Shown here: positions 53,517 to 62,225 of the stretch, piece after piece
Layout of the letters: each line of letters opens with the position of its first letter
Numbering within the stretch: position 1 is the first letter of the stretch
Assembly (NCBI RefSeq): GCF_001956045.1
Contig: NZ_MRTH01000009.1
Coordinates: forward strand, 231,595 to 295,594
Length of the DNA stretch: 64,000 nt
Direction of reading: 5' to 3'
DNA from: Paenibacillus sp. FSL H7-0331
GTDB lineage: Bacteria > Bacillota > Bacilli > Paenibacillales > NBRC-103111
Notes under the pieces: generated by a model
The model's input: the letters and a program-made list of their open reading frames with translations, nothing else
Database searches by the model: none
Told to the model about the DNA's origin: nothing
Made by a program: the position numbers and the translations under genes

Positions 53517-55148
53517 TTGGAAAAAATAGTAATGAATAAGAAATCAAATAAATGGTTAGCTATTTTTATAATTATACTCGGTATATTCATTGTCATTGGA
53601 TTATGGCCAAGTCAAACAGAAAATGATAGTAAAGAAACTGTGCTTCATCATAAGCCAACTTATCGATCAACGTACCATTTTACGACTCCGGACAAATGGA
53701 AAAACGACCCGCAGAGGCCAATTTATTTGGATGGAAAATATCATTACTATTACCTTTATAATGGTGATTATCCGCATGGAAATGGCACTGAATGGCGGCA
53801 TGCAACATCCACGAATTTGGTGCAATGGAAAGATGAAGGGGTGGCCATTCCTAAATATACTAACAGAAATGGTGATCCATGGACGGGATCAGTCGTTGTG
53901 GACGATACAAATACGGCTGGCTTTGGAAAAGGGGCTCTTGTGGCGATCGTGACACAGCCCTCTGCTGATGGGGGGAAACAGGAACAATATTTATGGTACA
54001 GTACGGACCATGGAAATACGTTTACATCTTATCGTGACGATCCCATTATGCCGAATCCGGGGACAAAAGATTTTAGAGACCCGAAGATCATCTGGGATCA
54101 TCAGATTAATAAATGGGTGATGGCAATAGCGGAAGGGACGAAGATTGGTTTTTATGAGTCTATGAATTTAAAAGATTGGCAATATACAGGTGGTTTATTT
54201 ACAGAAAATATCGGGATTGTAGAGTGTCCTGATCTTTATTTGATGCGTGCGAATGACGGGACCTATAAATGGATTCTTGGTGTCAGCGCTAATGGTAAGT
54301 CGGCAGGTCAACCAAACACTTACGCCTATTGGACTGGACACTTTAACGGAAAGGAATTTTTCCCTGATCAAAGTGACCCTCAGTGGTTAGATTACGGCTT
54401 TGATTGGTATGGTGCTGTCACGTTTGAAGACGGGAAATACAGCGATAAATACAATCATCGGTATGCTTTAGCTTGGATGAATAATTGGGATTATCCCCAT
54501 AATACGCCAACCCTTCAAGAAGGGTTTAACGGAACGGATTCGATTGTTCGTCAAATTAATCTAAAACAAGAAGACGATCATACGTATCGTTTGGTTTCAC
54601 AACCCATTGAAGCATTAAATCAATTGACTAATACAACGGATTCGTTAAAACAAATAGAGGTTAATGGCACTACAACTCTTCATGTGACAGGCGATGCATA
54701 CCAGCTTGAGACAGATATATCGTGGTCAGAGATCAAGAATGTAGGATTAAGACTTCGAGAATCAGCAGACAAAAACCGTCATGTAGATGTCGGGGTGTTT
54801 ACAGAAGGTCAATATTCTTATGTCAATAGAGCTTTTACAGGGCAACCCGACAAGAGTGGTAAATATGTTGAAAGTAGGGCACCATTTGATGTGATTAAGA
54901 AGAACGTTCACTTAAAGATTCTCGTCGATAAAACAAGCATTGAAGTCTATATAGATGATGGGACCATCGTCTTTTCCAATGAAATTTTCCCGGAATTAAT
55001 CGATCAAGGAATTACCCTTTTTACTGAAGGCGGCACCGCGATCTTTAATATTGTTGTAATCAAGCACTTCAACAAAGATCAAATCAATCTTTCGCCAAGC
55101 AAATTGGAGGTGGTTGAGAAGCCGGTAAACGACATCCTTGCCGGGTAA
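53517..55148 (+). CDS. levB: Levanase (endolevanase), GH32, with IS-derived C-terminal tail
   Basis: Levan-cutting enzyme close to B. subtilis LevB (YveB). An N-terminal membrane anchor or signal segment (about 13-30) precedes the GH32 five-blade domain. Nucleophile Asp64 (KWKNDPQ, replacing the classic WMNDPNG), Asp188 in RDP and acid/base Glu236 in VECPDL are present, followed by the beta-sandwich. The Bacillus protein ends soon after VKHF. Here roughly the last 20 residues (LSPSKLE to ILAG) and the stop are read from the antisense strand of a transposase fragment, so the natural end was replaced. TTG 53517 is the likely start; ATG 53532 is possible. Confidence 0.92.
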   Translation: MEKIVMNKKSNKWLAIFIIILGIFIVIGLWPSQTENDSKETVLHHKPTYRSTYHFTTPDKWKNDPQRPIYLDGKYHYYYLYNGDYPHGNGTEWRHATSTNLVQWKDEGVAIPKYTNRNGDPWTGSVVVDDTNTAGFGKGALVAIVTQPSADGGKQEQYLWYSTDHGNTFTSYRDDPIMPNPGTKDFRDPKIIWDHQINKWVMAIAEGTKIGFYESMNLKDWQYTGGLFTENIGIVECPDLYLMRANDGTYKWILGVSANGKSAGQPNTYAYWTGHFNGKEFFPDQSDPQWLDYGFDWYGAVTFEDGKYSDKYNHRYALAWMNNWDYPHNTPTLQEGFNGTDSIVRQINLKQEDDHTYRLVSQPIEALNQLTNTTDSLKQIEVNGTTTLHVTGDAYQLETDISWSEIKNVGLRLRESADKNRHVDVGVFTEGQYSYVNRAFTGQPDKSGKYVESRAPFDVIKKNVHLKILVDKTSIEVYIDDGTIVFSNEIFPELIDQGITLFTEGGTAIFNIVVIKHFNKDQINLSPSKLEVVEKPVNDILAG

Positions 55149-55450
55149 CCTTTGTCTACGATCACTTTCCAAGAGACGGAACCAGTTCCGACCTTTAAAG
55201 ACCAAAGAAAACAAAAGTTGGAAGATCGCCAGGCTAGAAAATCCGAACGACTTGGAGATGCCAGCCTGGCGAAGTAGATGGCTGATTTGCAAGGTAGAGA
55301 ACAAGTTAGAAAACCGAGATTTAGTCTTTTCAGGCAGAGAAGTTTGGTGTACCATGAGGTTACACACCCTTCTTTGTTTGGATGGTTGCTCGACACGTCC
55401 ATTTTACCAAATGAAGGGTGTTTTCTGTCAAGTACGGAACTTTTTTACCT
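55078..55450 (-). mobile_element. IS4-type transposase 5' fragment
   Basis: The minus strand encodes the N-terminus of an IS4-family transposase from about 55367 down to 55080: FSTLQISHLLRQAG, GFSSLAIFQLLFSLVFKGRN, GKDVVYRLLNH, FAWRK. After AWRK the homology stops where levB begins. The left part (about 55370-55450) is the element's leader, with an inverted repeat ACACCCTTC...GAAGGGTGT. About three quarters of the element, including the DDE core, is missing. Confidence 0.75.
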
Positions 55451-55696
55451 CTAACCCTTTTAACGGCAAGACGTTGCATTAATTTTCAAGGTGCGAAAGT
55501 TTAATTCTTGCACCACAACCGTTGGAGAAATCTAGTAATGCATCATTATGAACCTGAGTTACTAAAGATTGATTTTAAATTATTCGAAAAAATATATGAC
55601 ACTATATAAAAATATTAGAATATTTTATGTTTCTTTCTTAACCTATAATGAATTTTGAAGGGGAAATACATTATAGGCTAGTCAGGGGGAAGCATA

Positions 55697-57157
55697 TTGA
55701 GTAATTTGTTTTACAGACCAAAAAACGCTTGGATAGGGGATGTGATTCCGTTTTATCAGGACGGACAATTCCGATTATATTACCTCCATGAAAGACGCAA
55801 TAAAGAACAATATGGAGAAGGTATGTCGTGGTATGAAGTACGGACGCATGATTTCGTACATTTCGAAGAATGTGGTGAAGCTCTCGCTCATGGTTCGATT
55901 AACGATCAAGATCTTCATTGCTATACAGGCAGCGTGTTCGAAGCGGGCGGGAAATATCATATGTTTTACACGGGGCATAATCCTCATCCGCCGTTTTGTG
56001 AGAATGGCGAAGGGTTGCAGTGCGTCATGCACGCCGTTAGCGATGATCTGCAAAAGTGGACAAAACTACCTGAGGATACGTTTTATGCCGATGGTGACCT
56101 GTATGAACGTCACGATTGGCGTGATCCTTTTGTGTTTTGGAACGAGGAAGCAAGTGAATATTGGATGCTCCTTGCCTCAAGATTGAAAACAGGTCCTTCG
56201 CGGAGAAGAGGCTGCATCGCATTGTGTGCTTCCAAAGATTTGTCGCGTTGGGAAATCCGTGAGCCTTTCTGGGCACCGGGTTTGTATATCACACACGAAT
56301 GTCCGGATTTATTCAAAATTGGCGACTGGTGGTATTTGGTTTATTCCGAATTTTCGGAGAGATTCGTCACGCGCTATCGAATGAGCAAATCGTTACAAGG
56401 ACCCTGGATTGCGCCAAAGCATGACGCTTTTGACGGACGAGCCTTTTATGCCGCGAAAACCTGGTCGGATGGCAAACTTCGTTATGCGTTTGGCTGGAAT
56501 CCAAGCAAGGAGCTTGAGAATGATTACAATGAATGGCAATGGGCAGGCAATCTTGTAGTGCACGAAGTCATTCAGGAGGCAGACGGAACATTAAGTGTGA
56601 AGGTTCCGGAATCGTTCGATAGTTGTTTTAATCAAAAGCTGCCGTTTGAATTTTCTTCTTGTTTGGGTGAATGGAATATTGAAGGGAATACTTTAACGGT
56701 CAATCGACCAGACAAATTCTCCTGCGCAATGGCCGATATGATGCCAAAGTGCTGCAAAATCTCAGCAACGATGCAGTATCAATCGAATACTAAAGGTTTT
56801 GGGATCATGCTGAGAGCCAGCGACGATTTTGAAAACGCTTATTATATTCGACTCGAGCCTGATCGCAATCGTCTCGTTTTCGATATGTGGCCGCGTCGGG
56901 TTAAGGGAGAGGCGCAGTGGCATGTGGCCGGTGATCGACCCTATATGGAAGAACTGGAAATACCAATCGAGTTGACTCCGCAAACGGAATATGTAATAAA
57001 AGTATTTGTAGATGACTCCCTGTGTGTGGTGTATGTGGATGATAAAGTTGCTATGACCGCACGCCTCTATAATTTAAAACTAGGCAGATGGGGCGTTTTT
57101 GTTAATGAAGGCGAAGTTTCATTTGAAAATGTTCAGATCACGGGTATCGATGTATAG
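55697..57157 (+). CDS. GH32-like fructan hydrolase, divergent catalytic motif
   Basis: A 486-residue cytoplasmic protein of clan GH-J. The first-blade motif reads AWIGDVIPFY with Asp15 where WMNDPNG normally lies. Asp143 in RDP and Glu201 in HECPDL complete the triad, and a C-terminal beta-sandwich follows (about 330-486). Without a signal peptide it must act on imported fructo-oligosaccharides or a related fructoside. TTG 55697 after GGGGGA is the start, with the motif unusually near the N-terminus. It heads the importer genes at 57203-60373. Confidence 0.85.
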   Translation: MSNLFYRPKNAWIGDVIPFYQDGQFRLYYLHERRNKEQYGEGMSWYEVRTHDFVHFEECGEALAHGSINDQDLHCYTGSVFEAGGKYHMFYTGHNPHPPFCENGEGLQCVMHAVSDDLQKWTKLPEDTFYADGDLYERHDWRDPFVFWNEEASEYWMLLASRLKTGPSRRRGCIALCASKDLSRWEIREPFWAPGLYITHECPDLFKIGDWWYLVYSEFSERFVTRYRMSKSLQGPWIAPKHDAFDGRAFYAAKTWSDGKLRYAFGWNPSKELENDYNEWQWAGNLVVHEVIQEADGTLSVKVPESFDSCFNQKLPFEFSSCLGEWNIEGNTLTVNRPDKFSCAMADMMPKCCKISATMQYQSNTKGFGIMLRASDDFENAYYIRLEPDRNRLVFDMWPRRVKGEAQWHVAGDRPYMEELEIPIELTPQTEYVIKVFVDDSLCVVYVDDKVAMTARLYNLKLGRWGVFVNEGEVSFENVQITGIDV

Positions 57158-57202
57158 CAAAAATTTTATAAATTTATGACTATGACTAGGGAGGGAAGTT
57201 AC

Positions 57203-58558
57203 ATGAAAACGCTTAAAAAATTGGGTTTTCTATCTTTGGCAGTATGTGTGATATTGGTTCTGTTGGCGGGTTGCGGAGGAAACAATGAGAAAACGGATGT
57301 AGCAACGCAAAGTGATCCAGGAAAAGTCGAACAAACGGACAAGAAGAAAGTAATAAAATGGTTTATCGCCCGTGGCGTGGATGGCCCGATCGCACAAACC
57401 GTGAAGGAGATTGCCGATGAATTTACCAAGACTCATCCGAATTTCCAATTGGTTTTGGAAGGTATTGGTGATAGGCCTTCCTATTTACAAAAACTAAGAA
57501 CCTTGATAGCCAGCAACGAAATGCCGGATATGTTTGATACTGACCCGGATGCATATGCTGATAAACTGGTAAAGCTAGGGTTGCTGGTCGATATGAAAAA
57601 AGTGCTTAAGGATATCGGAAAATATGATGATTATCGTCCAATCGCACTGCAGTATCAACAATTCGCGGATGGAAGTATGTACACGTTGCCGCTAGAATAC
57701 GGGATTGAAGGATTTTGGTACAACATTAAAATATTTAATGATTTGGGACTAAAAACGCCTACCACTTTTGACGAGCTGATGACGGCGAGCGAAACGCTGA
57801 AGAAAAACAAAATCACTCCGATGGCTGTCGATGGAAAAGACAATTGGCCGGTATTACGGTATTTAGCTTTCAAGCCATTCCGCTTAACCGGCAACGACTT
57901 TATCGAAAAAGTTAAGAAGGGGGAAGCTTCATTCACCGAACCAGCAGGTATGGCAGGCATTAAGTTTTTACATGAAATCGGTGAAAAGAAATATTTCCAG
58001 CAAGGCTTTTCAGCAACCGATTATACGGCGGCAAGGGATTTATTCTTAGCGGGTAAAACGGCAATGTATTACATGGGTACATGGGAAACAATGAATTTTG
58101 CCAATGAAAACATCAGCGCTGAGATGAAGGACAACATCGGTTTTTTCAAGCTGCCAACAATGGATGGCGCAACAACCAAACCTAATGATTATTTCATCAA
58201 TTCAGGAATAGGTGTAGCCTTTAACGCCAAAACCTTTGATTCTACAACACAGGAATTTTTGAAATTTTTATTAGAGAAATATCCGGAAGCGTACACGAAA
58301 AAAGGGCAATTCTCTCCGTTCAAATTCACTTTGGGCACAGATGTGAAGATGCCGGAAATCTTTAAGAGGATGCAAAAAGAAATGGAGCAATCCGGTACAA
58401 CCTATGCGGTGCCTTGGGATACCCGCTTCGATCCGGCTACAAATGAACTGATCGGCAATGAAATTAGTGCGCTTGTACTTGGAGCCTCCAGTCCTGAGGA
58501 ATTTGCGAAGAAAATGGATGCTGCTATCAAAGAAAACGCACCAAAATATTTTAAATAG
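57203..58558 (+). CDS. ABC importer sugar-binding lipoprotein (fructan locus)
   Basis: A 451-residue family-1 binding protein with lipobox LLAGC (Cys24). Landmarks are MPDMFDTDPDA near residue 110 and LFLAGKTAMYYMG near 285. The longer frame from 57176 is unlikely because GGGAGG precedes ATG 57203. It is encoded between the GH32-like enzyme and the permeases, so fructo-oligosaccharides are the likely cargo (inference from context). Confidence 0.92.
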   Translation: MKTLKKLGFLSLAVCVILVLLAGCGGNNEKTDVATQSDPGKVEQTDKKKVIKWFIARGVDGPIAQTVKEIADEFTKTHPNFQLVLEGIGDRPSYLQKLRTLIASNEMPDMFDTDPDAYADKLVKLGLLVDMKKVLKDIGKYDDYRPIALQYQQFADGSMYTLPLEYGIEGFWYNIKIFNDLGLKTPTTFDELMTASETLKKNKITPMAVDGKDNWPVLRYLAFKPFRLTGNDFIEKVKKGEASFTEPAGMAGIKFLHEIGEKKYFQQGFSATDYTAARDLFLAGKTAMYYMGTWETMNFANENISAEMKDNIGFFKLPTMDGATTKPNDYFINSGIGVAFNAKTFDSTTQEFLKFLLEKYPEAYTKKGQFSPFKFTLGTDVKMPEIFKRMQKEMEQSGTTYAVPWDTRFDPATNELIGNEISALVLGASSPEEFAKKMDAAIKENAPKYFK

Positions 58559-58575
58559 AAGCAGCACACATGAAT

Positions 58576-58612
58576 CCAACCACCGACATACGTTGGTGGT
58601 TGGTTCTTTCTT
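58576..58612 (+). promoter_or_regulatory. Intercistronic hairpin after binding-protein gene
   Basis: CCAACCACC and GGTGGTTGG form a perfect 9-bp stem with a 10-nt loop, then TTCTTTCTT. It lies between the binding protein and the permease and probably lowers permease expression. Confidence 0.7.
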
Positions 58613-58646
58613 GAAAAGTAACTACAACATGGAAAGGTGTGTACAC

Positions 58647-59540
58647 ATGAATAAAATTTTGCGCAATCGAACAGCAATTTTAGTGTTCCTATTGCCGGCT
58701 TTAGCCATTTATTCGTTTACCGTTTTTATCCCGATCCTCTGGTCGCTATTTTATAGTTTCTATTCATGGGATGGAATTTCTGGAATGAGCTTTAATGGCG
58801 TACAAAACTACGTAAAAATGCTGACCCGGGACGATACTTTCTGGGATGCCTTTTACAATAATATCATTTACGTATTGATCATTGTGTCTATGCAAGTGTT
58901 TCTCGGCTTGCTTGTAGCGCTCATGGTAACGAAGATTGGAAAAGGACGGAATCTACTTAAAACCTTGTATTTTACGCCTGCAATTATTACCTCTGTAGGG
59001 ATTTCACAGTTGTTTCAAAATATTTATTCTTATGAACCTATAGGTCTGGTGAATTTTATCTTAACCAAACTTGGTTTGGAATTTTGGGCTAAAGCTTGGC
59101 TTTCCGACTTAAACATCGTATTGACGGCCGTCTCCGTTCCCGAAGGCTGGCGATTTATTGGGCTTTATATGATTATTTTGTATTCTGCGCTCATTTCTAT
59201 ACCGAAGGAGATCATGGAGGCGGCAGAAATGGATGGGGCTACCGGCTGGAGGTTGTTTGGCAGCATTACATTCCCTTTAATCAAGCCTGTATTTATCGTA
59301 ACTTTAGTTATGGCCACCACCGGTGCATTAAAAGGGTTCGACATTCCTTTTTTACTGACAAACGGAGGTCCTATGCATAGGTCTGAGCTGCTTTCGACAT
59401 ATATGTACAAAACGGCTTTCTCCAGCTTGGACTACGGATACGGCAGTGCGATTGCTGTCTTTATCGTAATCGAAAGCTTGTTGGCAGTATTTCTGATTAG
59501 AAAGCTAATCCGGGTCGACGATCAAAACGGAGGATACTGA
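58647..59540 (+). CDS. ABC sugar permease, MalF/UgpA type (fructan locus)
   Basis: A 297-residue membrane subunit with six segments and the docking loop EAAEMDGATG near residue 190. The longest frame starts at 58458 inside the binding-protein gene; ATG 58647 with GGAAAGGTG is the start. Its stop overlaps the next ATG (ATGA pattern), coupling both permeases. Confidence 0.92.
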   Translation: MNKILRNRTAILVFLLPALAIYSFTVFIPILWSLFYSFYSWDGISGMSFNGVQNYVKMLTRDDTFWDAFYNNIIYVLIIVSMQVFLGLLVALMVTKIGKGRNLLKTLYFTPAIITSVGISQLFQNIYSYEPIGLVNFILTKLGLEFWAKAWLSDLNIVLTAVSVPEGWRFIGLYMIILYSALISIPKEIMEAAEMDGATGWRLFGSITFPLIKPVFIVTLVMATTGALKGFDIPFLLTNGGPMHRSELLSTYMYKTAFSSLDYGYGSAIAVFIVIESLLAVFLIRKLIRVDDQNGGY

Positions 59541-60373
59541 TGAAAAAAACTAATTTTAAAAGTTATCTATTTTACTTGATGGCCATTCTCGTACTTATTA
59601 TTCAAGTGTATCCTATCATTTGGATTTTCTTGTCAAGCTTGAAAAACAGCAAGGAATTTTCCAGTAGCAATCCTTTAAACATCCCGATACACCCTACCTT
59701 TGATAATTACGTTAACGCATGGAATGGTGGACACATCAGTGTTTACTTCATGAACAGTCTTATCGTTGCGGTAGTTTCGATTATTGGTATCGTCGTTTTA
59801 AGCGCTACTGCGGCTTTTGCGATGGAGAAGCTTCAATTCAGAGGAAGCGGAAAGCTATTAATTTATTTTTTAGGCGGTATTATGGTTCCAATTCAGGTTA
59901 CGCTTATTCCGTTATTCATGATTTATAAGGAGCTGGATATTCTTAATACGCATGCTTCGCTTATTCTTCCTCAAGTAGGTTTTGCCTTGCCCGTATCGAT
60001 TTATTTGTTTGTCAGCTTTTACAAATATATTCCGGGTGAGGTCATTGAAGCAGCTATTATGGATGGTTGCAACGTTTATCGGATATTTTTAAAAATCATT
60101 TTACCCATGTCGAGAAATACAATTGTAACGGTAGTCGCTATGAACAGTATTTTTATTTGGAATGAATTCATTTTTGCCAATACCTTTATTAACGATGCCT
60201 CTTTGAAAACAATACCGGTTGGATTAAAGGATTTTGTCCAAGTTTATGGTCTTACGGATTGGGGATCAACTTTTGCAGCCATTAGTTTAACCACGCTGCC
60301 GACGCTGCTGGTTTATTTCTTTTTTAATAAAAGCGTTATCTCGGGTATGGCAGCCGGAGCGACCAAAGGTTAA
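59540..60373 (+). CDS. ABC sugar permease, MalG/UgpE type (fructan locus)
   Basis: A 277-residue partner permease with six membrane segments, docking loop EAAIMDGCN near residue 173 and the family end SGMAAGATKG. It overlaps the preceding gene by 1 base. The two-component pair follows 78 bp later. Confidence 0.92.
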   Translation: MKKTNFKSYLFYLMAILVLIIQVYPIIWIFLSSLKNSKEFSSSNPLNIPIHPTFDNYVNAWNGGHISVYFMNSLIVAVVSIIGIVVLSATAAFAMEKLQFRGSGKLLIYFLGGIMVPIQVTLIPLFMIYKELDILNTHASLILPQVGFALPVSIYLFVSFYKYIPGEVIEAAIMDGCNVYRIFLKIILPMSRNTIVTVVAMNSIFIWNEFIFANTFINDASLKTIPVGLKDFVQVYGLTDWGSTFAAISLTTLPTLLVYFFFNKSVISGMAAGATKG

Positions 60374-60450
60374 TTTTACATGTACTTTCGTATACAAAAA
60401 ATATACAATTTAGGAGTAGAGTAAACCATACTAAAAATTGAGGGATGCAC

Positions 60451-62196
60451 ATGTTCAAGTTCAACAAAAGAGGCGGTTTCGTAACGATCAGACAGAAAAT
60501 TATCCTGCTGGCTATTGTTTCGACCTTGATCCCATTGTGCAGTATCGGTACGTTCACGTTCTTGTATTTCATTAAGGTTGTTGAAAATAAAATTTCAGAT
60601 ACGACGTCCAATTTATTGAGTGTTATTAATTGGAATATCGACACCTTCGAGGTGGATGTGGAAAGCATCGCTAAGATGGTGCTTTCATCGAAAGATATCC
60701 AGTATTATTTATCCGACGAGACCAATGATTTTAAGGAAATGTACAAGCTGCAAACGTCCACCCGAGATTTTCTAATTAATCTCGCTAACAACAAATCTTA
60801 CATTAATTCCATTTATGTAGGCAGTGACAAACAGGAGTATATTACGATCAATAGGAATGAGGGTGTTCATTCGGGCAACATCTATCAGACCATCATAGGC
60901 ACAGAATGGTACCAAACCGTCAAAAAATATGATGGCCGCGGTGTTTGGTTTAACGCTGTTGGGGATGCATCGGTCAGTGGACAAAATTTGCTATTATTCG
61001 GCAAGCTGTTAAAAAATTTGGATACGCTTGAACCAACAGGAATCCTGATGATTACAGTCGACCGTAACGTATTTGATCAAATGTTTAAAGATATATACCG
61101 GGTTGGCGGTGATAGGATCATCATTTTGGACTATAAGAGGGTAGTCTATAATAGTGGCTCCTTGATCGGTAAACAGTTGATTGATGATAAGGAGGTCGCA
61201 ACGCTTAGTGGTCTTCCTGAGAAGGGCAGAACCACCATTGAAATTTCCGGAAAAAAGTATATCGTCAATTACAGCACGAATGAGAGAACAGGCTGGAAAG
61301 TCGTCAGCATGATTCCATATGAAAGCATCCTTAAAGAGGTCAATATTATCAAGGGGCTAACCATTTTGTTAATCGTGGTTTCCTTTACACTCGCTATTAT
61401 AGGATCCTATCTCATATCAAATAGAATTACGAAGCAGCTGGTTTTATTGAATAAGGTTGTCAATAAGATTGCCCTAAGGGAAGGCATTCACAATTATCAC
61501 TTCAAGAATACGGATGAAATCGGAATCATAGGCAACCAATTTATTCATATTCATAATATGAACAGCGATCTGACGATCAAACTGTACGAGTCCAAGATCA
61601 AAGAGAAGGAAGCAGAACTTCTTGCGCTGCAAAGCCAGATTAATCCTCACTTCTTGTACAACACGCTGAATTCGATCTACTGGATGGCCGAAAAAATTAA
61701 GGCCAAGAATATTTCGAAAATGGTCATTTCACTCTCCAAGTTTTTCAAGCTCAGCCTCAATAACGGCAGCTATATAACGACAGTGGAAAATGAAATCGAA
61801 CAAATTCGCAATTATTTGGAAATTCAAAACATTCGATACGATAATAAGCTGATTGTTTCGATTGAAGTGGAGCCATCTATATTGAAAGAAAAAGTAATTA
61901 AGCTCCTAATTCAGCCGTTGGTGGAGAATGCAATTTATCACGGTCTTGAATTGAAGGAGGGCGAGGGACATATTACGATAAGAGGCATGAAAAAGGAGCA
62001 TGTTCTCGTGTTTGAGGTGATCGACGATGGGATCGGCTTTGATACTGAACATATTTCCGCAAAAAGCAAAGGATATGCGCTCAAAAATATTGAAGAAAGA
62101 ATTAAACTCCATTACGGCGAATCCTATGGTATTAGCGTTGAGAGTGAACCCCTGATCGGAACAAAAGCTGTAATAACAGTTGGAATCATATCTTAA
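60451..62196 (+). CDS. YesM-type sensor histidine kinase (fructan locus)
   Basis: A 581-residue kinase with a membrane segment at about 14-36, an extracellular Cache-like sensor, a second segment near 300-322, phospho-acceptor His400 (SQINPHFLYNTLN) and HATPase_c (VENAIYHGLE, DDGIGFD). ATG 60451 lies 6 nt after GAGGG; ATG 60445 is less well placed. It is followed by its regulator and a GH32 gene. Confidence 0.92.
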   Translation: MFKFNKRGGFVTIRQKIILLAIVSTLIPLCSIGTFTFLYFIKVVENKISDTTSNLLSVINWNIDTFEVDVESIAKMVLSSKDIQYYLSDETNDFKEMYKLQTSTRDFLINLANNKSYINSIYVGSDKQEYITINRNEGVHSGNIYQTIIGTEWYQTVKKYDGRGVWFNAVGDASVSGQNLLLFGKLLKNLDTLEPTGILMITVDRNVFDQMFKDIYRVGGDRIIILDYKRVVYNSGSLIGKQLIDDKEVATLSGLPEKGRTTIEISGKKYIVNYSTNERTGWKVVSMIPYESILKEVNIIKGLTILLIVVSFTLAIIGSYLISNRITKQLVLLNKVVNKIALREGIHNYHFKNTDEIGIIGNQFIHIHNMNSDLTIKLYESKIKEKEAELLALQSQINPHFLYNTLNSIYWMAEKIKAKNISKMVISLSKFFKLSLNNGSYITTVENEIEQIRNYLEIQNIRYDNKLIVSIEVEPSILKEKVIKLLIQPLVENAIYHGLELKEGEGHITIRGMKKEHVLVFEVIDDGIGFDTEHISAKSKGYALKNIEERIKLHYGESYGISVESEPLIGTKAVITVGIIS

Positions 62197-62225
62197 ACGA
62201 TCTTTTTAAGGAAGGAGGAATCAAC

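Noticed and set aside
54996..55402. Minus-strand frames taken as intact genes
   Set aside because: They are the transposase fragment and its shadow; the homology covers only the N-terminal part and then runs into levB antisense.
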